A stretch of 64,000 bases of DNA from Hetaerina americana. Lineage: Eukaryota; Arthropoda; Insecta; Odonata; Calopterygidae. Position 1 is the first letter of the stretch. Every line of letters starts with the position of its first letter. A program made the translations under genes and the position numbers. The notes below the pieces were generated by a model. It was given only the letters and a program-made list of their open reading frames with translations. It was not told the origin of the DNA and searched no databases. Where the stretch lies: NCBI GenBank assembly GCA_022747635.1, contig JAKTNV010000041.1, positions 601,001 to 665,000 of the forward strand. Direction: 5' to 3'. Below are positions 1 to 11,359 of this stretch, in pieces.

Positions 1-839
1 GCAATTGCGCTTCTTCGGGAATAATTTTCCACGCACTGCTATGTGAACTAAGATGAGGCCAATACATGATCATTTGGATGGTTGCTCTTCGGTGCAATGG
101 CGTAGAATCGTACACTTTTTTCACAGGGGCAGCCTAATTTTGCAACATAATTCAGAAAATCCAGATCATTTTGACAACAGATACCTGGAACACGGTGCGG
201 AGTATTAAAGCATAGATATGTAGGGGCTGAGAGAAGGCATGAGACCTCCCACCACGTCAAAGTGGTCGCCCATTCGATGTCACTTCAGGGGGTAAATATA
301 TTTTTGAAGCCTATTCTTCCAAACAATTAATTTATTATTAAACACCTTAAGATATCTTCCGGCGAAGAAGAACCTTTTTAAGGTTAACCTTGGCACACAT
401 TGCCGCCAATCAAAAGGAGATACATGAGAATAAAAAGAGTAAAGATTATGATTGTCAGAATCTTGACTCTTAAACTCCAAAACTCGAGTATTTGGCTCAG
501 TTGGTGTAAAAAAACACAAGCCATAGAGAGTAAGTTGTTCATTCGCCCACTAGGGGTCACAGCGTACTTGCTATTTTCGCAACTTCTACTCCCCAACTCA
601 TTGCGAACATTGAAATAATGCACGCCATTAGTGACCATAAAACTATTTCTACAGAAGGAAAGACTGAGTTCGTGAAAATAAACAAAGAAAAGTGTGAAAT
701 ATGCTTATACTTACAACGAAGCAAGTTTCATTGGATTACGAGAATGTATTTAAAAAACGAATCTGCAGAATTGACCGGAAAAACCCTTACGGCCGATACG
801 GGGAGCACTTGGACATAATCCTTAAATATTGCACGCGAA
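1..839. other. Unassigned AT-rich sequence
   Basis: No recognisable gene, RNA or repeat is seen. Open frames are short and none shows a known motif. The stretch lies directly upstream of a decayed LINE and may contain more of its unrecognisable 5' part. Confidence 0.4.
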
Positions 840-1880
840 ATAATGACGACGTACATTCCATTCAAACCTAGATGGTGCAGCAGAGAAGTCAGACCGACTT
901 TCAGAGAGCAAATAAGCCTGAAATTAAATTTTAAAAAGAGTTTAAAAAGCGGTGACGGTGTTTTAATTTTCGAATGCATGCGCACAGAAACCAAAAGAAT
1001 GTCGCGGTAAAACAAACAGCATAATGCGCAAATCCATACACTCCTTCAAAACTACAATGCTATGCGAATATCTAGAGGAATGTCCAAAGTCATTCTGGTC
1101 CTACGTTACGGAAATTCAGAGTAAACGTCCAACTGAACAGTCTTTGAAGACGGCGAACTTATTAAAGACAGCGTGAAGAAGGCGAACATTTTACACGAGT
1201 TTTCCCCGAGCATCAACAATAGGGAATCAGACGCACCAAACGAGCCATCCTGAGAACACATGAGCGACGTAACACTGACCAAGGAAGGAATAGAACATCA
1301 GCTCCTTAGCATCAAAGCCAAAAATGCACGAAGGTCTGGAAGGAATACCTGCTAGAATATAAAAGTCACTGGCAGAAGATATTGCCTCGTTTTTGTAAAG
1401 AGAAACTCACTAATTATTTTAACATCGATCTCATATAAAATATTAGGGCATATTATTGTGAGGAACGTAATGAGATTTATCGATGGTAGGAAGATACTGA
1501 ACCACATCCATCGGCATGGATTTAGACAGAGCAAATGTTGCTAAGCCCAATTGCACCTTTTTATTCACAATGTGCTTAGATCGGGTAATAACAAGACACA
1601 AATTGATGGAGTACTCGTCTTTCTTGATTTTCAGAAGGCCTTTGATAAAGTCTCGCACACTTAACTGTTTCACGAACTTAAATGCTATGGCATCAATGAG
1701 GAAATAATATGTGGATTAGTGACTTCTGGTCATAGTGCAAACAAATAGTGGTCATCGATTGGTGGTGCTAAACGAAGTTGGAGGTAACATCGGTCGTCCC
1801 CCAGAGAAGGGTAACGGGGCCACTTCTATTCTTGATAAACGAGGGATGCTATTTACATCTTGAGCCTTGACAACACCAAG
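840..1880 (+). mobile_element. CR1/L2-like LINE relic, linker and RT fragments
   Basis: This is a heavily decayed non-LTR retrotransposon on the plus strand. Translating in shifting frames gives PFKPRWCSREVRPTFREQ at about 850, then CEYLEECPKSFWSYVTEIQ at about 1060-1120, which matches the endonuclease-RT linker of the LINE at 60-64 kb (CEYLDTDPEAFWSYVREV). It is followed by TLTKEGIEHQLLSIKAKNA, the usual start of the RT domain, and by FLDFQKAFDKVSH near 1620-1660, the RT block holding the first catalytic aspartate. A worn trace of the next RT block (VVPQRRVTGPLLFL) lies near 1790-1840. The YADD box is not visible. Many stops and frameshifts make this a dead copy. The clade call rests on resemblance to the 60-kb element and is an inference. 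Confidence 0.72.
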
Positions 1881-1939
1881 TACTTTAGGCGCCATCTGAC
1901 GTTTCCATCTGAAATTTAGACCCTTTTAATGCTAACTTT

Positions 1940-2470
1940 CTTCAGGACACTTTTTCGTTTGATCATAACTTGTGGTGTTTACAGTGACTCGAAAATGTTG
2001 TCTCTTAATGAGATACTGCATGAATATTTAGCTGTGAAAAAGAATTGTTCGCGTTGGATCCCGCATAATTCGGCAAAAGCTTAAAAAGATGCTCGTGTCA
2101 ATTGCTGCAAAGAGGTGCTCAACAAATGCAATCTCGGTGCATCAAAAGCTGTGTACTTATAACATGTACACAGGTGACGAGTCTTGTATCTATGCGTCTG
2201 AGCCCTGAACAAAACAGCAATCCACTGTGTGGGTCTTCCAAGACGAGCCAAATCCGACAAAAGTGATTCGTGCACGAAGCACATAAAAGCAAATGATCGC
2301 CTGCGTCTTCGGAATACCTGGGCATGTGGCAACCGTACCGATAGAGAGCAACGAAGAACCATGTATTCTGAATGGCACATCGACAGTTGCTGGTTCGAGC
2401 GCATGCCAAAGGTGTACTGATTATCATGGAGAATACTTGGAAAAACAACCAAGCCATTTTCAACAATAAA
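1940..2470 (+). mobile_element. Mariner-type DNA transposon relic, C-terminal half
   Basis: Plus-strand frames give ILHEYLAVKKNCSRWIPHN, then TGDESCIYAYEP and KQQSTVWVFQDEPNPTKV, then IPGHVATVPIE. These are the familiar central blocks of a mariner/Tc1 superfamily transposase; the TGDES block holds the first catalytic aspartate (TGDESW is usual, so W is changed to C here). At about 2390 the frame jumps to WFERMPK and GEYLEK, the C-terminal tail. The segment with the second and third catalytic aspartates is therefore deleted. Several frameshifts are present. It lies just downstream of the LINE relic in the same orientation. Its sequence is not like the intact mariner at 46.7 kb, so it represents another lineage. 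Confidence 0.8.
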
Positions 2471-3539
2471 GTACTGTCTTTTCATTACAAGGCTGAAAAT
2501 ATAAATAGCAACCCTCGTAATAATAATAATAATATCTAAATAAGGTAGATAATGATGTATGGAGAACAGCTTCGCTCCTTAGGTAGCGGAACTGGCAACG
2601 GAAGAATCCAGATGGTGAGCGGAATAGTGATGGTGGAGCAGGAGTTCTATCAGATGAAGCCATTTTCCCGCGGTGAATACGAACATGTACTGGAGCGGAC
2701 ATGAATCAAGTCGTTCGCGGTTACACTCGGGAGATAGGTGATTTTTCAAGACGCGATTTGGATGGTAGGACAGCAGGAAAAGGAAGATAAGATGAGGCGA
2801 TGGAAATTTGGCGCTGCTGAAGAAAATAAAAAGGATAGACAGAATGAATGGAGATATTGATCGAAGAGAGTGGGCGGAGATAAGAGGAGGCACGGGAGAC
2901 GAAGAGGGAGACATGAGCAAATGAAGAAATCACGAGGAGGCGGATGTCGGAGCTGAAAGCGAGGGAATGATGAAGGCGACGGCGTGAGAGTGGAACGAGG
3001 CTCAAGTCAATCCTCGCACAGGTGCACGCTTGGTGACGAAGAGGAGCACATGTAATCGCATCCCTGACATAAGAGCGTCCAAGCACGAAGAAGTCTCAGG
3101 CTTCGATCAAGCGCGACCGATTCTTCCGAGGCTTCCAAGCAACAAAAGCCACCATACAGCGCCACTGTCGAGTCGCTCTCCCGATGAGTAATCCTTGGAA
3201 GCAATGGCATGACTTACTGGAGCGATCTGGTTCCGATACCAGGAGGGACACCAGAAGGTCAATTAAATTACAATTTTTGCTAACGCCAACGCCTCGGGTA
3301 ATATTTTTCATAGGCTGGCTACATAATTTCCTTAATGGGATCAATGCAGATGCATGGAAAGTTTATGAATTCAAATGAAACTTACTATAGTTTTCCGAAT
3401 TTGAAAGCCCTTACCCAATACAAAGTAAATTAGCAATACATTTAATGCAAGAAAGTGCCTAAAAATGATATAAATCTCGGTGCCTCATGTAACTCATGCA
3501 TTGCTCAAGGTGTTGCGTCCAACAGCAATTTGACAGCTT
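2471..3539. other. Unassigned sequence with a purine-rich tract
   Basis: A short (TAA)n run is present near 2517-2535. From about 2640 to 3010 the plus strand is strongly purine-rich (GA-rich), which creates long but meaningless open frames. No protein motif was recognised on either strand. Confidence 0.35.
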
Positions 3540-4080
3540 TCTTCGAACGCCCGCCGGCCGAGTGAGAGTGGCAAGGAAAGGGTAGAATGCGGCACCTGGT
3601 CAAATAATGCAAGTAGAACCAGAAGCAGAACGGCTGCTTCCCGGACACGCTCCGACGTCGCGAAAGAGCTCGTCGCCGGCCCTGCCGTCCCTCGCGGTGC
3701 CAAAACATGCGGGGATATCTGGGAAGCAGATCGATTCGCAGCCCCCCAAATGGTTGGTGCCTTCGCCAGTCACGCTCGGAATGCGTGAATGGCCCGCAGA
3801 GCTCACATTCGGAGGTGGGGGAAGGAGAGACGCGGAGTGGGGGAAAGGGGGGGGGGTTGATGAATGAGCGCAATGTAAGGAGGGGGCAATGTAATGGCCA
3901 GGGCGAAGAACCAAGGCCATGGTGAATGAACAGCGTGAAATTAGAGGTGAGCCGTATTGTGGAGTGGGCGGAGGTGAGCGGCCCTGGCAGCGCAGTCCGG
4001 GACATGCACGGGCGCCCAGCCACGGGCACTTGCCCAAGGCCTCTGTGAGCACCGAGCACCAAGGTGCCTTATTGCTCTTC
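3540..4080. other. GC-rich, CpG-rich island, no gene recognised
   Basis: Base composition changes abruptly from AT-rich flanks to GC-rich sequence with many CpG and a run of G near 3840-3858. Overlapping open frames of up to about 195 codons on both strands are what GC-rich DNA produces by chance; none shows a recognisable domain. It could be an unmethylated CpG island, a first exon or a GC-rich repeat. Confidence 0.4.
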
Positions 4081-4885
4081 GACGGTTTTGCAAGCGTATA
4101 AGCTTTTTTGGACCGGTCTTTTTTTAGTTTAGACACGCGCGATAAGGTGAACTTAAACAACAAAAAGGCAGAGCTTGTGGACACCATTACTTCGTTTCAC
4201 AGTCTAAGATGCGTCCAGATGAAATGATCATCCGTGCGGTAATAGTGCGATCTGCATGAAGTTCACGCTCCTTTACGGTTCCGGTTAACTTTTCAAGAGC
4301 ATTAATCGAATGCAAGTAGGGTTGCCGTAGTTTTTATAATTATTTCATTTTTTAATTAATTTTTTTCAACTCTTATTTGCAGTTTTTCATAATTCTTTAA
4401 TTTTGGAAAGAATAACCTCACCAGGTGTTTCAGCCCCTCCAGTTGGGTTATTAACCATCAAAATTAACAGCGGAACAAAGACGGCATTAATATACATTCA
4501 TTTCAAGCAATCGGATTCCCCATTTCAATTAGTCCTCGGGTGTTCCAGACAAGCGTAGAGCACTCCATTAGGGCCGAGGGGTATGTGAGAGTATGTGCCC
4601 ACAAGCAATCAGCTTCATAGCAAATGGCGAACGGGAGATGCACATTGCCTGTCTTCGATCAGATCCAATTCCTACGCGGACGACTCTACTTTCAAATTTG
4701 ATTGTTATAACATTCATATAGAGAATGAAAACACGGAAGTTAGAAGCATAGATCATCGATGACTCCGAATCGAGATAAAAAAATCACAGCAATGAACTCG
4801 AAGGCTGGTTTGTTATTCACCCAAAAACAATACAAAACATAAGTTATATGTATCTGTATAACAGCAAACACAGTGTATATATCTG
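4081..4885. other. Unassigned AT-rich sequence
   Basis: Low-complexity AT-rich DNA (about 4330-4400 is mostly A and T) with no recognised feature. Confidence 0.35.
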
Positions 4886-4936
4886 TACATACATATATAT
4901 ATATATATATATGTATCTATGTATATATATGTATGA
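4886..4936. repeat. (TA)n microsatellite
   Basis: Alternating TA with a few GT interruptions, about 60 bases upstream of the 5' truncation of the RTE copy that starts near 5000. Confidence 0.9.
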
Positions 4937-4997
4937 ATAGTTTAGTTAGTTTAGTTTAATAGGTCTTTATTTCCGCTGTCTCTATACGATGGTATAG

Positions 4998-7472
4998 ATA
5001 GTGATGGGGTTATGGAATGCGACGGTAGGCGAGGGAAGAGATGGTGACGAGGTGGGGGACTACGGTTTAGGCTCGAGGAATGACTGCGGGGAGAAAGCAG
5101 TTGAGTTCTGCAGGAGACAGGGGTTAGTCATCACCAACACTTGGTTTAGAAACCACAAAAGACGCAGGTATACATGGAAAATGTCAGGTGACTCGGGGAG
5201 ATATCAGCTAGATTATATCCTGGTTAGACACAGGTTTAGAAACAGTGTGATAAATTCGCACAGCTTCCCGGGAGCGGATGAGGACACGGACCACAATTTA
5301 GTGGTTATGAAATGTAGCGTCCATTTCAAAAAGATAAGGCGGGGGCGGCGAGTTAGAAAATGGAATGTAGAAGCATTAAATGGTTTGAAAAGGAAGGAAT
5401 ACAAACAGGTGGTGGAGGAAATGATGGAGGGTGGTAAAGAGCTAAGTACTATCGAGGAAAAATGGGAAAGTATCAAAAAGGGTTGTCTAGAGTCGCAAAG
5501 GACACTATTGGAACCGTTAACGCTAAAAGGACTAGGAAACCATGGATCACAGATGAGATGATTACAAAGATGGATGAGCGGCGAAAATGGAAGAATGTCA
5601 ATACAGAGTTCGGCAAGGTGAAGTACAAAGAATTAAACAATAAATTGAGGCGGGCAACAAATAAAGCAAAAGAAGCATGGTGGAAGACAAGGTGCGAAGA
5701 TATGGAAAGTCTGCAGAGGAAGGGTGAAATCGGTGCGCTGTACAACAAAGTTAAATCGTTATCGGGAAGTAAGAAAGAAAGATCTATGCTAACAGTTAGA
5801 GATAAGGCGGGTAAGGTAATAGCTGACGCAAGAAAGATACAAGCGAGATGGAAGGAGTATATAGAAGAACTGTATAGTAAAGAGCTTAGACCAACAGAGT
5901 TAGACATTGAAAGAATATGACGTAGACGAAGATAGCTTAGGTCCAGGCATACTAGACAATGAGATAGAAAGGGCATTAAGGGAGATGAAACTAAATAAGG
6001 CCGTGGGGGTGGATAACATTCCCGCGGAACTTTTAAAATGCTTAGGAAAATGTGGGAGGAAGAGGCTATATGGGCTGATCCGTAGTATTTATGAGGACGG
6101 AATCTGGCCGGAAGACTTTGTGAGATCAGTTTTAGTTCCTATTCCGAAAAAGGTAAAGGCTACAGCTTGTGAGGACTACAGGACGATAAGTTTGATATCC
6201 CACGCCGCTAAAGTTGTTCTCAGGATCATAAACAAAAGGATAGAGAGTAGGGCAAATGATTACTTAGGGGATTATCAGTTTGGGTTTAGGAAGGGCAGAG
6301 GTAGGCGTGATGCCATTGCAGTAATGACATTATGAATCGAAAGGAATATAGAACACAACCAGGAGGTATTTGCCTGTTTCGTAGATTTCGAAAAAGCGTT
6401 TGATAGAGGCAATTGGGAAAAACTAATGAGTATATTGCAGAAAATAGGAATGGATTGGAGGGAAAGGAGGCTAATCCGCAACCTGTACATGTCTCAGACT
6501 GCTCAGGTGCAAGTGGGGAACAGGGAGTCTGGATGGGCAGTGTTAGGAAGAGGTGTAAGGCAGGGTTGCCCATTAGCACCGTTGCTGTTCAACCTGTATG
6601 CAGAGGAAATGATCAAAGAGGCATGGGAAGAACTCGAGGTAGGAATGAAAGTGGGCGGGGAATTTGTAAAATCAGTTAGGTTTGCTGATGACCAAGCTTT
6701 AGTTTGTCAGTCAGCCAAGGGGCTGCAAGCATTGCTTAGTACATTGGAAATTCAGTGCGTCAGTTATGCAATGAGAATCAATATTATTAAAACAAAGGTT
6801 ATGCGATTTTCTTGAAAGAAAAAGGCTAAGCTAAACATTAAAGTAGGAGGACAAAAAATAGAGCAGGTAGAACAGTTTACGTATCTCGGTAGTGTTTTGG
6901 GCCAACACGGTCAAAGTAGTAAGGACGTAAGGAGAAGAATTGCGCTAGACAAAGAGGCTTTCACAAGGAGGAGGGAGTTAATGACGGGGACGTTGAGTAA
7001 GGATGTTAAGAAAAGACTCGTAAAAACTTTGATATGGAGCGTAGCTATGTACTGCGCGGAAACGTGGTCATTGAAGCAGGAGGATAGACGTAGACTGGAG
7101 GCTTTTGAAATGTGGGTGTGGAGAAGAATGGGGAAGGTTAAATGGACAGAGAAGAAAACAATTGAGGAAGTATTTGGTGTGGTGGGCGAAGAGAGGGGTT
7201 TGTTGGGAGGCAGGAAAAGTGGATGAAGGGAGTATTGACCGGCAGTGGGATGTTGAAGACTGTGATAGAGGGTAGAATGCTCGGCAAAAGAGGAAAGGGA
7301 AGGAACAGGATAGGGATGTTGGATGGGATGAAGGGAGGAAGAATGTACTCAGAGATGAAGAGGGACCTGATATAGAGTAGGATGATGGATTTTGTGTTTT
7401 GTTAGGAGTAATAAAATATTTGTTTGGTAGTTTTGTCCTTCCAAAAAACGTACCTTAACCGGTAGATTACCT

Positions 7473-7480
<8 letters not shown>
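4998..7480 (+). mobile_element. RTE-like non-LTR retrotransposon, 5'-truncated (copy 1)
   Basis: A long plus-strand LINE copy starting inside the endonuclease domain, at the sequence matching position 42761 of the fuller copy, and running to the family 3' end. That end has the motif CCTTAACCGGTAGATTACC followed by short TAA repeats, then a (TA)n tract. The same terminus recurs in at least nine other places in this window, which defines the family. The 3' UTR is of the type with TTTTGTTAGGAGTAATAAAA. 5' truncation is usual for LINEs. No target-site duplication can be defined because the 3' flank is a microsatellite. Confidence 0.92.
5001..7376 (+). pseudogene. RTE ORF: endonuclease C-part plus reverse transcriptase
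   Basis: The encoded polyprotein would nick target DNA (apurinic-like endonuclease) and reverse-transcribe its own RNA there. Visible in order: GLWNATVG near 5005 (GDWNATVG in the copy at 42.8 kb, so the catalytic D is lost), QLDYILV near 5205, DTDHNLVV near 5285, the basic linker, then RT blocks LNKAVGVDNIPAELLK near 6000, GFRKGRG, CFVDFEKAFDRGNWE, RQGCPLAPLLFNLY and VRFADDQALVC near 6680. The C-terminal part ends with AETWSLKQEDRRRLEAFEMW and VKWTEKK. It is broken by frameshifts near 5540 and 5915, TGA stops near 6333 and 6813, and a 13-base deletion near 7208. The TGA at 6333 is shared with the copy at 21.3 kb. The catalytic FADD box is intact. Confidence 0.9.
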
Positions 7481-7541
<61 letters not shown>

Positions 7542-7553
7542 TACCTATTATAA
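7481..7553. repeat. (TA)n microsatellite at RTE 3' end
   Basis: A pure TA tract directly follows the TAA tail of RTE copy 1. The copy at 52966-54240 has the same arrangement. Confidence 0.92.
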
Positions 7554-8744
7554 GACCAGAAATATTAGTTTGTGATGATACCTATGATTCGTATTGTGCC
7601 TAAAAAATAAGTTTTCAACTATGGCGTTTTACAATGCCACATAAATCCTAGTTTCCAAAGGTTTTCCAGGATTTTTTGAACACCCAGCTCTACTTTCCAT
7701 TCGTCCCACCGATTCTGAAAACAAATAGGTCTTCTTTTTCTTTTATTTATCGCGTTCATCCATTCAAATTTGTTACGTAATTCTAATAATTCCCGAATCT
7801 CGATCAAATAACTCGATCGAAGACCTCGCCCAACTCGGCAACTCGACTGCACAGTGAGGTCAAATCAGCAGACTCTTCAAAACACGAAATTAGAAGCAGT
7901 AATTTTTTCGACAATATTAAGAGTTGACAAGAATAGGTGTCATAGTAACCATTAGTCCAAATTAAATTTATTAAATTCCTTCTTCACTTCCGCTTCAGAT
8001 ACTCCGCAATCATAAGCTCAGTCTATTCGCTCGGCAGTTAATTTGAACACGTTGATCAGTGCCAGCCATGGCTTTCTAGGGGCAACTGCCATAGACTCTA
8101 GTCGGTCCCTTTTGCGAGCCACCGAAACAAAATAATGACGAGAGCAGAGTTTAAGTATTGCTGGCCATCAAGGATCCGGGGAATGGGTCTCTCACATGAA
8201 ATTGTCAGCGGCGGCTCGTGTCGTTTCTCCGCCATTCGCCGCCTTCCCTTCACCCACAGCCATTCCCTCAAAGGAAATCACTCCACTGGTAATACAAGAA
8301 GATGGCGAAGATGTCCAAAAAAAGATGAGACTCGTCTTTCCACGCGTGAACTGCTTCGCGAATCACAATTACAGAGTTCTCAGAACTGAAACGCCACTTC
8401 GCTTGGGGTCCTAAAGCGACTCGTCTCCTCACAACAGCATCTTAGCTTGCACACGCTTGCTGTACAAATTCTTGGGTAGTTGAGAATGTAAGTGTTAAGA
8501 AAACCAGGGCATGTGGATTGCATTTTCATTTAACCTCGGGAAAAGTGCAAGTGAAACTAATGCAATGGTTCAAGAGGCAGGCAATAAATCTATGAGTCGG
8601 GCACAGTGTTTTCGTCGGCACAATAACCGCTTCCAGCCTGGACAAACCTCGACCGATGAATAAGCCAGAAGCGGACGACCGTCGACGTCAATAACCGACG
8701 CCCACCACGTCAACAGCGTGAATGATTTATAGCCTGCGAACGAG
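7554..8744. other. Unassigned sequence
   Basis: No motif recognised. Moderately mixed composition, with short frames on both strands. Nothing supports a gene. Confidence 0.35.
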
Positions 8745-8990
8745 AACGCGCAGGCGATCGCTTTCTTCGATCGGGATTATTAATTATGAATACGTCCCCA
8801 AAGGACAGCATGGGGATGAATGGGCAGCACTATATATGTATGCATAGAGGTGGCCGTGAAGACGAGCCATGGTGCGGAAGAGAGCGCAAATGCCCATCCC
8901 GAAGGAAGCGTTACTGGCTTCATTCGAAGGCTGGTGAAAATATTGCGAGAGTTGTATTGGGGGCTGTATCTTGAAGGCAATAAGCATGAA
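8745..8990 (+). mobile_element. Mariner relic, two short transposase pieces
   Basis: Near 8775-8810 a frameshifted reading gives FFDR then GIINYEYVPKGQ, the block just after the first catalytic aspartate in mariner transposases. Near 8900-8985 the plus strand gives PKEALLASFEGW and then GLYLEGNKHE followed by a stop, matching the C-terminal tail. The middle, including the second and third catalytic aspartates, is deleted. Confidence 0.68.
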
Positions 8991-9744
8991 TAAAGACCCG
9001 AGAATCACTCCACCGTACTAAACCACGTTGCTTCCACTCGCGACAACGGCTTCAACAATACAGCTCTCGGATAAATCCGAGCGCAGCCTCCGCGGGCTAA
9101 TGGACCCGCGCTGCACGCACACCCTCCCCTCGGGGGTCGGAGGGCCAGGGGGAGGGGGGAGAAGGCGACGTCACCCCTGGAGTCGGGGGAGGATATCGAC
9201 CGAGAGTGGTCCTCCCATCCATTCCGCAGTTCCGCTTTAAGTTTCAATGGCGGGGGAGGAGGGGGGATCTACTTCGCAATCCAATTATGGCCAGTAGGTT
9301 ATACTCGCCGGCGACTACAAATACGACATGCATACTCGTGCACACGCCATGGCTGAGACGCGTGGACGTTCGGTCATCGAGAGGGCGTTCATGTCGGAGC
9401 CGGAGGGCCTGCATACGCAATGGGCATATTCTCAAGTTAATGAGATTTTAAAACTTCTCGGGACTCAAAACATGTTGCACTTAATTGTCGTCACACTCAT
9501 AACAAGAGCCACTGATTTTGGAGTTACTTGTTATAAACACCCCTCCACTAAGTCTGTTAGATCTGTGTATTCTGCAATTACGTGAAGCCCTTCTTGAAAA
9601 ACCTTGCCGTCTGCCACATAATTCGTGTGCCAACATTCAGATTCTGTGAATTCTATGTCCGTCTATGTTCTTTCTAAGATATGATCTGCAGCCATTATTT
9701 TCTTTTTTATTCTGTAAAAATTTAATTTTAAGATATTTATTCTG
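8991..9744. other. Unassigned sequence with a GC-rich core
   Basis: A GC-rich stretch at about 9040-9270 contains G-runs. No gene or repeat family recognised. Confidence 0.35.
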
Positions 9745-9957
9745 GGGGGTAGCGGTAATCCAAGGGTTGAGCGTTGGACTACTGACTGGGTTCGATTCCC
9801 GGGCGATCCTATCTGGTCTCCCTCAGCTCCACCCAAGCTATTTGATTATTCGGGTCCCAGATCCTTCGGGGAAACCATAACCGGCACAGGGAAACGAGCT
9901 GTCCCCCCTTATTACCCTGCTTATGTGTGAATTTAACACGCCATGTAGGGCTTGGTA
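9745..9957 (+). mobile_element. tRNA-derived SINE family A, 5' part, interrupted
   Basis: The head has an RNA polymerase III A-box-like segment (TAGCGGTAATCCAAGGGTTG) and a B-box GGTTCGATTCC, so it derives from a tRNA. The body reads CCAGATCC...GGAAACCATAACCGGCAC and TTATGTGTGAATTT, shared with copies at 26298, 26634 and 52501 (minus). It stops at GGGCTTGGTA (9957), where a CR1/L2 LINE fragment begins. The missing 3' tail resumes at 10971. This is a nested insertion, so the SINE is older than the LINE. Confidence 0.8.
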
Positions 9958-10970
9958 GGGTTTTGCCGGCGAAAAAGACTCCAAGGTCCCGGAACGTTGT
10001 TGCCACGCTCTTGTAAGGCCTCATTTAGAATACGCATGCAGCGTGTGGGATCCGAGTGAAAGAGGCCTCATTCGGGAAATTGAGAAGGCCTGGCAGGCGG
10101 GTCCTAAAACACTCTCACGATAAAACGAAAAGCGTCACCGAAATGCTCATGGATTTGGGGTGGGAATCATTGGAAGAGAGACGATTGAATGCAAGATTTA
10201 AATTATTAAATAAATTCAGATCGGCATGTTTCAGCACCGAGGTCTCGCAAATTATTCGTACTCCTACATACATTGGTCGCTTGGATCATGCATATAAAAT
10301 TCGGGAAATAGATGCCAGAAGTAGCCGACTCAAGGACTCCTTCTTCCCACGGACAATACGGGATAGCAACTGCAGGGTTATAGATAGCAAAAATTCCACT
10401 TGCCACCCTCAGCGTCTAAAAAATAATTAGTTGTATTTAAATGCATCCACTTTCATGAACCTCGCGTGTGTTATTGTCAAACCCCTTTCTTTCCGTAGGA
10501 CCTTATTGGAATGCCCAAAAATATTGTAGCGCTCTTTACAGTATTGTTTTTTCTGCCTTTTCTGTTTTTAAGGTTCCCCTTCCATCCCTCGTTTCTCTCC
10601 GTGGGGGAACCCTCCCGCTACCTGTAGCCTTGGGTCACATTCCCTGCCTGTGTCCTTGGGGAAGAGACTGTTGTGTGTTGCATGTGGTGGTGGAGTTTCG
10701 CCTTCCTACTTTTCTTCAAATTCTAGCTTTCACGTTATTGGATAAATTTCTTACTGCATCCAAAGGTGCCATTATTTGTTAGATGATAGTGTATTTATTT
10801 GCGTGCGAGAAGAGATGAAAGGATTTTTGCATGAATGTATATGCCACTGTGGGTACAGTTTTGCATGGATGTGTTGATTTTGCATGTGGTTGTGTTCCTT
10901 TTTACAGGTGGTGACCTAACACCCCCCGCCACACGCCCTTGCGGCAGCTTGCGGGGCATTGTGTAGATGC
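9958..10970 (+). mobile_element. CR1/L2-like LINE, 5'-truncated, inserted in SINE A
   Basis: Plus-strand 3' end of the same LINE family as the minus-strand element at 60.4-64 kb. Coding sequence 9962-10430 is followed by about 500 bases of 3' UTR that aligns, with clear divergence, to the 3' UTR of the 60-kb copy. It ends in a GC-rich hairpin (CCGCCACACGCCCTTGCGG) and a short TGTAGATGCAG tail. Severe 5' truncation is typical of this LINE class. The insertion splits SINE A at the sequence GGGCTTRGTA. Confidence 0.85.
9965..10430 (+). pseudogene. CR1/L2-like RT, C-terminal end
   Basis: C-terminal tail of the LINE polyprotein. In shifting frames it reads RPHLEYACSVWDPSERGLI near 10017-10065 and then FGKLRRPGRRVLKHSHDKTK, EMLMDLGWESLEERRLNARF and IIRTPTYIGRLDHAYKIR through to about 10430. 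Both reading blocks match the minus-strand copy at 60977-61320. The catalytic RT blocks are absent because the copy is 5'-truncated. The tail of the frame (KDSFFPRTIRDSNCRVIDSKN) is better preserved here than in the 60-kb copy. Confidence 0.8.
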
Positions 10971-11015
10971 AGTACTGGGTGAAAGCTACCTAACCGACCT
11001 TCGGGTTGTTTACTG
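10971..11015 (+). mobile_element. SINE family A, 3' tail after the LINE insertion
   Basis: AGTACTGGGTGAAAGCTACC followed by ACCGACCTTCGGGTTG and TTTACTG matches the 3' tail of the minus-strand SINE A copies at 52501 and 57934. It is the detached end of the copy that begins at 9745. Confidence 0.7.
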
Positions 11016-11359
11016 TGATTATGGTTCTTGACATCTATTCTACTACGACTACCGAGCACTGATCAATAGATATACTTTTCGAGACCACCAGCAAACATTA
11101 GTGTTTGCATAATTTACAATACTCCTTCATTTGGCCTCACCGAAAGTATGGAAATAGAAGCTTTGCTTTGGAACTCTAGACGAAACAATAGTGTTAGACA
11201 GCCAGCATGAAGGCGTCATTCTTTTAGACGTTTGAATTCAAAAGACCACCCACAAGGAACGGGTTCAAACTTCACTCATTCACCATTTGTTTGTCATTCG
11301 TGTACAAGACGAGAAATGGATATCTGTGGGCTTTCGAAAAGCTGTCAACAATGCGAAAG
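11016..11359. other. Unassigned sequence
   Basis: Nothing recognised. Confidence 0.3.

Noticed and set aside
2640..3090. Long minus-strand frames as a membrane protein
   Set aside because: Serine, leucine and phenylalanine-rich translation results from a purine-rich plus strand; no supporting features.
3505..4187. Overlapping 185- and 195-codon minus-strand frames as genes
   Set aside because: Same reason: GC-rich composition, low-complexity proline, serine and arginine content, competing frames on both strands.
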